A stretch of 52,179 nt of DNA from Candidatus Eisenbacteria bacterium. Lineage in GTDB: Bacteria; Eisenbacteria; RBG-16-71-46; CAIMUX01; JAHJDP01. Location: positions 1 to 52,179 of the forward strand of contig JAHJDP010000093.1 of assembly GCA_018831195.1 (NCBI GenBank), written 5' to 3'. The translations under genes were made by a program, and so were the position numbers. Shown piece after piece: positions 25,665 through 33,885 of this stretch (positions within the stretch are counted from its first letter, which is position 1; every line of letters begins with the position of its first letter). The notes below the pieces were generated by a model. The model was not told where the DNA came from and did no database searches. It worked only from the letters and a program-made list of their open reading frames with translations.

Positions 25665-28496
25665 CTATTTCAATTTTAGGACTTTTTGCTGGGCCGAATG
25701 CGTTCCGGATTCCAGCCGATAGAAGTAGAGACCGGTTGCCACTTCATTCCCGGATCCGTCCAAACCGTCCCACTTAACGGAGTGTCTGCCGGCATCCATC
25801 TTGTTGTCTAATAAAACCCGGACAAGGCGGCCGGAGATATCCCAAACAGCCAGCCGGGTTGATTCCGCGGTGGGGAGTGTGAATCCAATGGATGTCAAAG
25901 CCGAAAAGGGATTGGGACCCGGATGATTCAGAATGAAGGACAGATTCGAGCTTTCACTTTGGCCGACATCACTCGCCTCGATGCCGAAATAATGATAGAG
26001 GATGTAAATCACATTTTCTTGAAGATCGAAATGATCCCAACGGTAGGGTCGCCCGCTCAAAAAGGCGAATCGGCCACCTTCTGGATTGTATGTTCCACCA
26101 TCAGGTGGAATGGCGATAACCCCGATACCGCGGTAAGCGCCGAAACCCTGTTGAGCTTCAAACAGGAGAGTACTCTCGGGGCCTACAGTTGAACTGAACG
26201 TCGCGTTATAGGATTGCGTTCCAATCCGAGCTATATCCGACAAACCAGGTTCGACGGCGATGCAATCATATATCGTTGTTTCGCTTTCCCAATCGATTCC
26301 AAGATACTCGCGATAGGGGTCCATGATGAAACTTTCGCCCCGGCGCGTCATCAGCAGCACATTGCCGCCCGCGCCGAGATAGGAGTAGATCGGGGAATCA
26401 ATCCATCCTGAAACATCCCCATTATAATCATTGCCGATCCAAATAACATTTTTGTATTCCCCAAGGATATCGCCGGGGACGGCGCCATGACCGCGCGGAG
26501 CCGGTAGGGTTGAGGGATAACCGGACCCCGGCTCATCAAAGTAATCCCAGAAGTCGATGGCGAGATCGCCGCTGAAAGCCCGGTCTTCGTAGGCGGAGAG
26601 AATCTCGGCGCCGTAAGAATCCCAGCTGACACCGTTGACCAGGAGGATTTCCTTGTCGAAGGTCGGTTCCGGTAAGGGCGATAAGATAAGGCGGAGGATC
26701 CAATTATCTGGATCGAGAACAATCGATAACGGCTCTTCATCCACATGGAGCATGAAAGATTGAGTGGCTAGATGATCTTGAATGACCTGGATCTCTTCTC
26801 CACTTGCTGTTGTGATCGCGACATCGATCGGCATAGTGAAGATCTGGGAACTCTGTAATTGATCAACGATCAACGATATGTCAAATCCGTCTCCGGAAGC
26901 AGCAGCATTCCACGAGTAACTATAAATGGGAAAATACTCGCCGTAGATCCACTGAGTAAAGAAGGCGCCTAATTCCAATCCCGAAACAGATTCCGCAACA
27001 CTCTGGAAGTCCTCTGTTGTGGCGACGGAATAGCCGTACTGCGTGTAATATGTATTTAAGATCTCAAAGAAATCATCGTCTCCCACGACATGCCGCAGCA
27101 TATGCGGAACCCAGGATCCTTTGTTATAGGAGAGATTGCTGTCGAAGATGCGATTGGTGTTGCTCAGATCCGGGACATAGATCGTTCCGGGACCGAAATA
27201 TTGATTGGCGCTCAAGTCCTGATGATAGGCTTCGGGGCCATATGCAAGCTCGTACCAAATGGCTTCGCTATAGGTGGCCATTCCCTCATTCAGCCAAATG
27301 TGGTGATAATCCTCGCATGTGATCATATCACCCCACCACATGTGAGACAGCTCGTGAGCGGCGATGCTCTCCGCGTAATATCCGAGACTGGTGCAGGTCT
27401 GGTGTTCCATCCCGCCACCCCAAGGGAATTCAGCGTGACCATACTTCTCATTGAGGAAGGGATACTCATTATAAACACTGGCAAACGCCCCGATAATATC
27501 CTTGATCATTGCATTAATCGGGCGGTTACCGGCGGCATGGGCCGGGAAATCGTAAAAGACCAGGTCCATTGAATCACCGGGCGAATAGACATAGGCATCG
27601 GTGAAAACGGAATAGGGGTGGATGGCCAGCGAAACGAGATATGTGGCGATGGGGTATTCCTCATGCCACCAGCTATAGGCTAACGTTCCGTCATCGGTCT
27701 GCTCGCGCAACGAACCATTACTGGCGGTGATAAGTCCGGAAGGTACGGTGACATGAATATCCACGGAGTCCGGTTTGTCAAAAGGATAATCTTTGCAGGG
27801 CCACCAAGTGCGGGCCCCGTAGGGTTGGCTCAGCGTCCAGATCAAGGTTTCTCCGCCGTTGCTATCAAAAGCGAAATATCCGCCGGACGGAGTGCCGGAA
27901 TAATCGATGACCAGGATAAACTCCTCGCCGCTGCTGTACGTTCTGTCCAGGTCGATTGAAAGAATATCGGAAAGATGCGAATAGGTCGTTGCAGCGCCTC
28001 CGGATGTGACGGATGAGACGTTCATGTTCACCCGAAGATCCAGTTCAACCATATCGAGAGATGCCGTGGATGCGGTGGCCCTCATCGTGACGGTTCCTGT
28101 CAGAACATGAGTCGACGGATTGAGATTAAAGACGATATCATAATAACCCACATCATAAAGATACTGGTTGCCTGTCGGTATCTCCCGGGAGCCTGAGCCG
28201 GTGCCGGCATCGAAGGCGGCCGCCTTGTGAAACGCCAGATAGGAAGCGACATCCCACGGAGATCTAACCTCTCCCTGCCAACCGGCCGCTGTCGGGGGCA
28301 GAAGAATGGGGGGGGCATCGGGACCGATTCTCGAATCACCCATCTGCGACGAGATGGGAAAATCCGCATCCTCCACACTGCCGGCCGATGCGCCGGTTAT
28401 GAGGGTCAGAAAAATGATCAGTGGCAATATGATGGCAAGCGGCTGCCCTTTTTTCCGCAATCTGGGGCTCCGGGGACTCCGATAACATAGACGCAT
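25665..28496 (-). CDS. Secreted M1 family aminopeptidase with sorting tail
   Basis: The ATG at 28496 is chosen because GAGGAGG lies five bases before it; a longer reading to 28592 lacks this. The 943-residue product has a long basic signal peptide (about 1-40, LAIILPLIIFLTLITGASAG), the M1 N-terminal beta domain, and the catalytic domain with GGGMEHQT (exopeptidase loop) and His381-Glu-Leu-Ser-His385 plus Glu404 (HExxH-x18-E zinc site). A C-terminal region follows, then a sorting tail (PNPFSALTSIGF, TGLYFYRLES). It should trim N-terminal residues from peptides outside the cell. With the M16 and M42 enzymes nearby it points to protein feeding. A terminator follows. Confidence 0.93.
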   Translation of the reverse strand: MRLCYRSPRSPRLRKKGQPLAIILPLIIFLTLITGASAGSVEDADFPISSQMGDSRIGPDAPPILLPPTAAGWQGEVRSPWDVASYLAFHKAAAFDAGTGSGSREIPTGNQYLYDVGYYDIVFNLNPSTHVLTGTVTMRATASTASLDMVELDLRVNMNVSSVTSGGAATTYSHLSDILSIDLDRTYSSGEEFILVIDYSGTPSGGYFAFDSNGGETLIWTLSQPYGARTWWPCKDYPFDKPDSVDIHVTVPSGLITASNGSLREQTDDGTLAYSWWHEEYPIATYLVSLAIHPYSVFTDAYVYSPGDSMDLVFYDFPAHAAGNRPINAMIKDIIGAFASVYNEYPFLNEKYGHAEFPWGGGMEHQTCTSLGYYAESIAAHELSHMWWGDMITCEDYHHIWLNEGMATYSEAIWYELAYGPEAYHQDLSANQYFGPGTIYVPDLSNTNRIFDSNLSYNKGSWVPHMLRHVVGDDDFFEILNTYYTQYGYSVATTEDFQSVAESVSGLELGAFFTQWIYGEYFPIYSYSWNAAASGDGFDISLIVDQLQSSQIFTMPIDVAITTASGEEIQVIQDHLATQSFMLHVDEEPLSIVLDPDNWILRLILSPLPEPTFDKEILLVNGVSWDSYGAEILSAYEDRAFSGDLAIDFWDYFDEPGSGYPSTLPAPRGHGAVPGDILGEYKNVIWIGNDYNGDVSGWIDSPIYSYLGAGGNVLLMTRRGESFIMDPYREYLGIDWESETTIYDCIAVEPGLSDIARIGTQSYNATFSSTVGPESTLLFEAQQGFGAYRGIGVIAIPPDGGTYNPEGGRFAFLSGRPYRWDHFDLQENVIYILYHYFGIEASDVGQSESSNLSFILNHPGPNPFSALTSIGFTLPTAESTRLAVWDISGRLVRVLLDNKMDAGRHSVKWDGLDGSGNEVATGLYFYRLESGTHSAQQKVLKLK

Positions 28497-28897
28497 TGAT
28501 TCCTCCTCATGGCGACAAGAGATGAAGCAAAGAAGCGCGGCGCAGCGTTTCCTTGTCTTGGGGGATGCTTTTTTGACAACGGCAACCACCACGGCGTGGT
28601 GATCGCAAGGCGAACCAAGATAAATTATAGCAAAACCGTTAGTAATTGACTACCTGATGAACGGGAATGATGGGAGGGATGTGCGTGATATCCGGCAACT
28701 CACATGTGGGCAATATGATACGCGACCTCAACGGCAGAAAGCGGAAACCAGGTTTTAAGAGGGGATATCCGGCAAGCTCTTGGCATGGAATAAATCACGG
28801 GCTAGACTGCACATGGTGCGGGCATAAATCCCGCTGGCCCGACAAGGGGATGCCGTCTTGTCAGGAATTGCCGAAGCGGACCTGAGGAGGAAGAACC
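28497..28897. other. Intergenic stretch between divergent M1 peptidase and dehydrogenase genes
   Basis: No gene supported. The part 28497-28592 would be an N-terminal extension of the M1 peptidase frame but lacks a plausible start signal. A good promoter lies at 28780-28808 for the rightward genes. No regulator site is recognised. Confidence 0.5.
28780..28808 (+). promoter_or_regulatory. Predicted sigma70-type promoter of the dehydrogenase-CoA-transferase operon
   Basis: TTGGCA (28780-28785, 5 of 6) is followed by a 17-nt spacer and TAGACT (28803-28808, 4 of 6). It would give a leader of about 80 nt before the ATG at 28898. Confidence 0.5.
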
Positions 28898-30031
28898 ATG
28901 ATTATCAGTGTACCGCGGGAAACCCATCGTCATGAACATCGGGTGGGTCTGAGTCCCTTTGCCGTTTCCCGGCTTATCAAACAGGGACATACAGTTCTCA
29001 TCGAAAGAGAAGCGGGCAAGGGAGCCCATTTCACCGATCAAGTATATCAGAAGGTCGGCGGGCAAATCGTCTACAGCAGTGATGAGGTCTACAAGAGGGC
29101 GCAGCTGGTGTGTCGCGTTGGGACGATCTCTGCCGAGGAGCTTGAACTTCTGAGTCCGGATACAACGATCTGCGCCTTTCATCACCTGGCGGTGGCGTCA
29201 AAAGAGATGATTCGGCAGCTCCAGGAGCTGCGAACGACCCTGATCGGCTATGAAATAGTTCAGGATGAGAAGAAAAGACTCCCGATTTTATTGCCCTTTA
29301 GTGAAATGGCGGGACATATGTCGGTGCATGTCGCGGCGGGTTATCTCCAGACGGAAATGGGAGGGCGCGGCATCCTCATGGGAAATGTGCCCGGTGTTCC
29401 GCCGCCAACGGTCCTTATCCTGGGCGCTGGTACGGTGGGGAGCATGGCGGCGTGCCAGGCGCTGGCCAGCGGGGCGCATGTCATTGTGTTTGACGCCAGC
29501 CTTCCAAAACTGAGGCATCTCAATAACAGACTATCCGGCCGCGCCGTGACGATGGTGCCGACGGCGGCGCGATTGGCTCAATATAGCGCCATCGCGGATG
29601 TTTTGATCGGAGCCGTTCTCATTCCTGGAGGGAGAGCGCCCTATCTTATCACAGAGGAGATGGTGAGGGCCATGAAACCCGGCAGCGTTATTCTCGATAT
29701 TGCCATTGACCAAGGTGGCTGTGTCGAAACCAGCCGGCCGACGACTTTGGATCAACCGACATTTAAAATGCATGATGTCATTCATTTTTGTGTTCCGAAT
29801 ATGACGGCGAATGTGGCGCGCACCGCCTCACGAGCGCTGGCCAATGAGGTGTTGCCATTTATACAAAACCTTGCCAATCTCGGTGTCGATGGCGCTTTAT
29901 GGGAAGATGTTGGGTTGGGCAGGGGTGTTTACCTTTACCGTGGAGAAATGGTCAATGAGGGTATTGGGAAGGCCATGAATATTCCGGTAAAGAATTTGAG
30001 GGATTTGTTGCCGGGAGATGGAGTGTCATGA
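28898..30031 (+). CDS. Alanine dehydrogenase-like protein with altered substrate site
   Basis: AGGAGG lies seven bases before the ATG. The 377-residue product aligns with AlaDH/PNT enzymes end to end: Arg15 in HEHRVGLSP, His96 in FHHLA, GYEIVQ, PFSEMAGHMSV, the NAD site LILGAGTVGSMAA, VLIPGGRAPYLIT, Asp271 in IAIDQGGC and CVPNMTANVARTAS. Alanine dehydrogenase interconverts alanine and pyruvate plus ammonia with NAD. Odd: the substrate-binding Lys75 of the family (KVKEP) is Gly75 here (RVGTI), in an ungapped match that keeps His96 21 residues later. It may therefore act on another amino acid or have lost activity. Its stop overlaps the CoA-transferase start (ATGA). Confidence 0.88.
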   Translation: MIISVPRETHRHEHRVGLSPFAVSRLIKQGHTVLIEREAGKGAHFTDQVYQKVGGQIVYSSDEVYKRAQLVCRVGTISAEELELLSPDTTICAFHHLAVASKEMIRQLQELRTTLIGYEIVQDEKKRLPILLPFSEMAGHMSVHVAAGYLQTEMGGRGILMGNVPGVPPPTVLILGAGTVGSMAACQALASGAHVIVFDASLPKLRHLNNRLSGRAVTMVPTAARLAQYSAIADVLIGAVLIPGGRAPYLITEEMVRAMKPGSVILDIAIDQGGCVETSRPTTLDQPTFKMHDVIHFCVPNMTANVARTASRALANEVLPFIQNLANLGVDGALWEDVGLGRGVYLYRGEMVNEGIGKAMNIPVKNLRDLLPGDGVS

Positions 30032-31326
30032 GCTGGATTGACGATTACAAATCAAAATCACAAACCGCCGAACAGGCGGTCCGCATGATCCGAAGCGGTG
30101 ATAAAGTCTACTATGGCGGAAACGCGGCTGTTCCAAAAGCCCTTGTGAACGCCTTGGTAAACCGGGCTGAAGAATTAGAGAATGTGCAACTCAATCACGT
30201 GCTTTTGCTCGGGAAAGACCCCTTGTCGGCGCCGGAGATGGAGGGTCATTTTCGACACAATTCGCTCTTTGTCGGTCCGGCGGACCGTTCCGCGGTCAAC
30301 GAGTGCCGGGCTGACTATGTCCCCGTCTTCCTTCATCAGATACCGCGCCTCTTCACTGAAAATATCATTCCATTGGATGTCACTATGGTTTCCGTGTCAC
30401 CGCCGGATGAGCATGGGTTTATGAGTCTCGGCGTTGAAACACTGGCCTCAAAAGCAGCCTGTCATAACGCAAAAACCGTCATTGTTCAAGTCAATGAAAA
30501 GATGCCGCGTGTTTTGGGCGATTGCTTCCTGCATGTCAGCCGGGTTCAATCAATTGTGGAACATACGGAAGCTCTTCCAACGCTGAAGCTCAATCCAGCG
30601 ACGGATGTTGAAATGGCTATTGGACAGCATATTGTCGGTCTCATTCAGCCTGGAGCAACGATCCAGATGGGCATTGGAGGAATACCCGACGCGGTTTATG
30701 CTTCGATCCGGGGGTCACTGGATCTGGGAATTCATACCGAGATGATTTCAGACGGCGCCATGCAAGCGATTGAGCGGGGTGCTGTAACAGGCAACAGGAA
30801 GACGATTCACCCGGGAAAAGTCTTGATCACATTTGCTCTTGGAAGTGAAGAACTCTACGATTTCTTGGATAACAATCCGCTGATTGAAGCTCACCCTGTG
30901 GAATATTTGAATGATCCCGTTGTTATCAGCCAGAACGACAATATGGTGGCTATCAACTCGGCGATCGAGATTGATTTGACGGGGCAGGTTTGTTCGGACT
31001 CGCTCGGGTCGACCATATACTCCGGATTCGGAGGCCAGGTCGACTTTATCAGGGGAGCGGCGCGATCCAAGGGCGGCAAGCCGATCATTGCCATTCCGGC
31101 AACGGCAAAAAATGGGACACTTTCACGAATCGTTCCCTTCTTGAAGCCCGGCGCTGGTGTTGTGACAACACGTGCGGATGTCCATTATGTTGTCACTGAA
31201 TTTGGGGCGGTGGACCTGTTCGGGAAAAATCGCCGGGAAAGAGCGGTGTCATTAATAAAGATTGCGCACCCGGATTTCCAACAGGAACTTGAGAATGCAG
31301 CCAGAGAAATGAACCTGCTTTTCTAA
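30028..31326 (+). CDS. Acetyl-CoA hydrolase/transferase family CoA-transferase (4-hydroxybutyrate CoA-transferase-like)
   Basis: The 432-residue product has the family's layout: an N-terminal half with KVYYGGNAAVPKAL and VSVSPPDEHGFMSLG, and a C-terminal half with MGIGGIPDAV, HTEMISDG, YSGFGGQVDFIRGAARSKGGK and VTEFGAVDLFGKN. Glu238 in HTEM is at the same number as the catalytic glutamate I recall for the Clostridium 4-hydroxybutyrate enzyme, which forms a glutamyl-CoA thioester. It would move CoA between acetyl-CoA and a carboxylic acid. Coupling to the dehydrogenase-like gene suggests the acid comes from amino-acid breakdown; the actual substrate is not shown by the sequence. Confidence 0.9.
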   Translation: MSWIDDYKSKSQTAEQAVRMIRSGDKVYYGGNAAVPKALVNALVNRAEELENVQLNHVLLLGKDPLSAPEMEGHFRHNSLFVGPADRSAVNECRADYVPVFLHQIPRLFTENIIPLDVTMVSVSPPDEHGFMSLGVETLASKAACHNAKTVIVQVNEKMPRVLGDCFLHVSRVQSIVEHTEALPTLKLNPATDVEMAIGQHIVGLIQPGATIQMGIGGIPDAVYASIRGSLDLGIHTEMISDGAMQAIERGAVTGNRKTIHPGKVLITFALGSEELYDFLDNNPLIEAHPVEYLNDPVVISQNDNMVAINSAIEIDLTGQVCSDSLGSTIYSGFGGQVDFIRGAARSKGGKPIIAIPATAKNGTLSRIVPFLKPGAGVVTTRADVHYVVTEFGAVDLFGKNRRERAVSLIKIAHPDFQQELENAAREMNLLF

Positions 31327-31373
31327 AAGTGATTTCTTTAATATGGGCAGGCCAGTGCGCCAGGAGGACGAAA

Positions 31374-31904
31374 ATGATGATGCGTCTATTCCGTCTTGCC
31401 GGGATCATAGCTTTAGTTTCTCTTCCTATGCTTCTCATGATCGGCTGTTCAGCCACCAAGAATAAGAAAGGCGGCCCGGAGGTCGACTCCAAATGGGTTG
31501 TTACATCTGAAGAAAAACCTGGATCTCCCAAGACTCCACCTTGGGATATAACTCCAAAGGATTCTGAGGATGGCCCGATAACTCTGGACCCCTCAGGTTT
31601 TCAGAAGGATCCAGCCGGGGCGCCGGTCGATGATCCATTCTACCCTCCTGAGATCAAGAAGATCAGAATTTATCGGAATCAGCAAAAACCGAAGTGCCCC
31701 TACGAAAAAATCGGTTTTGTCCGAGCGCAGAACCTAGACGCCGATCACGCCGAAAATATGTTGAAGGTTAAGATCAGCGCATTGGGCGGTCATGGGGCCG
31801 TTGATGTCAAATGGTTCACTTTTGATACAGATCACGGCGAAGAGACTTGGCTCTTGGGAACCGCTTTTGTATTCACCGACTCCAACTGTACCGAAGGCTG
31901 GTAG
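31374..31904 (+). CDS. Putative lipoprotein of unknown function
   Basis: AGGAGG lies six bases before the first of three adjacent ATGs; the frame is open upstream but the signal peptide fits 31374. The 176-residue product has a lipoprotein-like leader (LAGIIALVSLPMLLMIGC, acceptor Cys about residue 25), a Pro/Lys-rich linker (about 30-95) and a small domain (CPYEKIGFVRA ... ENMLKVKISALGGHGAVDVKW). The 'YEKIG' plus 'A..LGG.AV' pattern recalls RcsF/YbjQ-like small envelope domains, but I cannot confirm this. It lies 47 nt after the CoA-transferase gene on the same strand and may share its transcript. Confidence 0.65.
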   Translation: MMMRLFRLAGIIALVSLPMLLMIGCSATKNKKGGPEVDSKWVVTSEEKPGSPKTPPWDITPKDSEDGPITLDPSGFQKDPAGAPVDDPFYPPEIKKIRIYRNQQKPKCPYEKIGFVRAQNLDADHAENMLKVKISALGGHGAVDVKWFTFDTDHGEETWLLGTAFVFTDSNCTEGW

Positions 31905-31969
31905 CCTGCCATCATACGGTATGTTTTGTTGCCAGATGGCGAATTGGTGTTTTGGGCCCCGGGCGTTAT

Positions 31970-33877
31970 CTATTCGCCGGTTTCTTCCAGATAGAGGGTC
32001 AATTTTCTAAGATCAAGGGCCGCGGCCAAAAGATTTCGATAGGCGGGGTATTGATCGGGCTCGATTGCCCTGTCATTCCATTTCAATTCATATTCGACCC
32101 GTAGATATTGATCGTCGGTGGACGGAGTCAATGTATAGGAAGTCTCATGCCAAGAGTATGCCTCGGCGTTGACAGGGTTCAGAAGTTTGCAGGATTTTGG
32201 GAATTTGACAATCCAAGTCAGGTTGATTTGTGTCTGGTTTAATGGAAAGAGCCTGGATCGGCACACGCTATAAACGGGGTTCATCCCTTGTGGCCGGAGA
32301 TCCTTCAAGTCAAGAGGAGGCAGAGGGAGGCTCACAGGGATGCGTCCCCGCTCATCCTTCTCGGGTATCGGTGCGGTGACATTCACCTGGAAAAGCATCC
32401 GGTCGGGCGATGATTCCAAAATCCGGATTTTATCGATGGAGGTGCTGTCGGCCCAACCTTCAGCCCATGCTTCGATCGCGCCTTCCGGATTTTTATGTTC
32501 CATGAGCAGGGTCCGGGGACCGCTGAGACAGCCGTCGGCCTTGCCGGCGCCGCTCTCCAAATCCCAAAATATGTCGATCTGAATGATATCAATTCCATTC
32601 GCCGGATCGATCCAATGGGGAATACCTGGATAGATGGCCAGCTGCGGCCATGAAGCGGCCGCGATGCGGAGTGATTGTACAATTCCCGTAGATGGATTTA
32701 CCATGAAAAGATCACCGTTCCGGCCCACAACTTGAAGGATGGGATCGGCAAAAGGCTCAAGAGAGGGGACATTGTGGCTCAGGGTCATCCATCGTGAAGG
32801 AAGGAGCACTTGAAATTCGTAGTTGTTGCTGCGGCAGAAGGCGGCGAAGAGGAGAGAGCGTTCAAGGGGTGTCGCCGTTGATGTTTGTAAAATGCGCTCC
32901 AGGGAGCGGGGGCTCCGGGTGGATCGGAGCGGTGTGTAACGGATCAAAGCCGTATGATCCCGGCAGACTCCAGCCCAAGCCTCCATCTTTTCCAGGTCGC
33001 CGATGAACGGAGCCGCCTTCTCCAGGTAGGTCATGAGCGGGTCAATCGATACGATATCCGAGAGGTTCTCCCCCAGAGCGGCGCCAAGACTTGCGGCAAG
33101 GAGATCCCAATCCTTTTGGGCCGAAAGATTGATGGCGGATGATTGATCACCGATCCGATAGCTTGAATCGCCGGGACCGGGAGGAATGTTTTCTATCCGC
33201 CAAAGGAGACTGTTGTTTTCCCGTCGGGGTTCAGGGATAGAGAAGAGGGTTCCCGATGGATTCACCGATTCCCCATGCAGAGCGCCTTCAACGAAGATCT
33301 CCATTTCCAAAACCGGATAGGTATCCTGAGGGAATATCGTTTCGTTAAATGGAATCTCGGAAGGTCGGATATCACGAAGGGTCCAATCCAAGAGGATCGT
33401 GGTGCCGGGCTCCAGGCCGACATGAGTGACGACCATCTCGCGCTGGGTAAGATAATCCACCGATAAGTCAAGCGCGTCCGGGGTGACCTCATTGGCGGCG
33501 TTTTCCGGCGAATCCTGAAATGATCCATCGGGGAAGTAGGTTCGGGCTTTATGAAGGGTCAGCTCCTGGCGACTCGAATCGTATGCGATGCGAGGATCAC
33601 CCAGAATCTCGAGGGCATGTTCGCTGCGGATCTGAATCAATCGCTGATGCCGGAATTCAAGCCGGCCGTCGTCGAATTTGTAATAGCGTCCGTCGAAAAG
33701 AACAAAGCCGTCATTTTCATCCGAGAGAATCAGAGGAGGAGCAGCCAGAACCCGTTGAACCATTTCGGATTCATTCAATGGCCCGCTGGTCCCCGTCGCG
33801 GCCCTTACGCTGGAAAGGTTCGCAAAGAGAATGAGTGAGGCGATCAGCAGCCATCCAATGATATATCTTTTATTCAT
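31970..33877 (-). CDS. DUF3857-type protein with degenerate transglutaminase domain
   Basis: The ATG at 33877 lies four bases after GAGGAG; a GTG at 33889 that overlaps the previous stop is the alternative. The 635-residue product has a signal peptide (YIIGWLLIASLILFANLSSVRA), a DUF3857-like N-terminal beta domain (RLEFRHQRLIQIRSEHALE, ARTYFPDGSFQD, TTILLDWTLRD), and a transglutaminase-like core (about 290-420). The core lacks the catalytic set: where a Cys is expected the sequence is TPLERSLLFAAF, the His position is in FADPILQV, and the Asp position is Asn (FMVNPS). It is probably a binding or scaffold protein. It sits directly behind an intact homologue, a likely duplicated pair. Confidence 0.75.
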   Translation of the reverse strand: MNKRYIIGWLLIASLILFANLSSVRAATGTSGPLNESEMVQRVLAAPPLILSDENDGFVLFDGRYYKFDDGRLEFRHQRLIQIRSEHALEILGDPRIAYDSSRQELTLHKARTYFPDGSFQDSPENAANEVTPDALDLSVDYLTQREMVVTHVGLEPGTTILLDWTLRDIRPSEIPFNETIFPQDTYPVLEMEIFVEGALHGESVNPSGTLFSIPEPRRENNSLLWRIENIPPGPGDSSYRIGDQSSAINLSAQKDWDLLAASLGAALGENLSDIVSIDPLMTYLEKAAPFIGDLEKMEAWAGVCRDHTALIRYTPLRSTRSPRSLERILQTSTATPLERSLLFAAFCRSNNYEFQVLLPSRWMTLSHNVPSLEPFADPILQVVGRNGDLFMVNPSTGIVQSLRIAAASWPQLAIYPGIPHWIDPANGIDIIQIDIFWDLESGAGKADGCLSGPRTLLMEHKNPEGAIEAWAEGWADSTSIDKIRILESSPDRMLFQVNVTAPIPEKDERGRIPVSLPLPPLDLKDLRPQGMNPVYSVCRSRLFPLNQTQINLTWIVKFPKSCKLLNPVNAEAYSWHETSYTLTPSTDDQYLRVEYELKWNDRAIEPDQYPAYRNLLAAALDLRKLTLYLEETGE

Positions 33878-33885
33878 GATTCTCC

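Noticed and set aside
28497-28592. Longer N-terminus for the M1 aminopeptidase
   Set aside because: GAGGAGG directly before the ATG at 28496 and the signal peptide position favour the shorter form.
28780-28808. Sigma54-type site (TGGCAT) before the dehydrogenase gene
   Set aside because: The -12 part (TTGC) is missing at the right distance, whereas a sigma70 pair with a 17-nt spacer fits.
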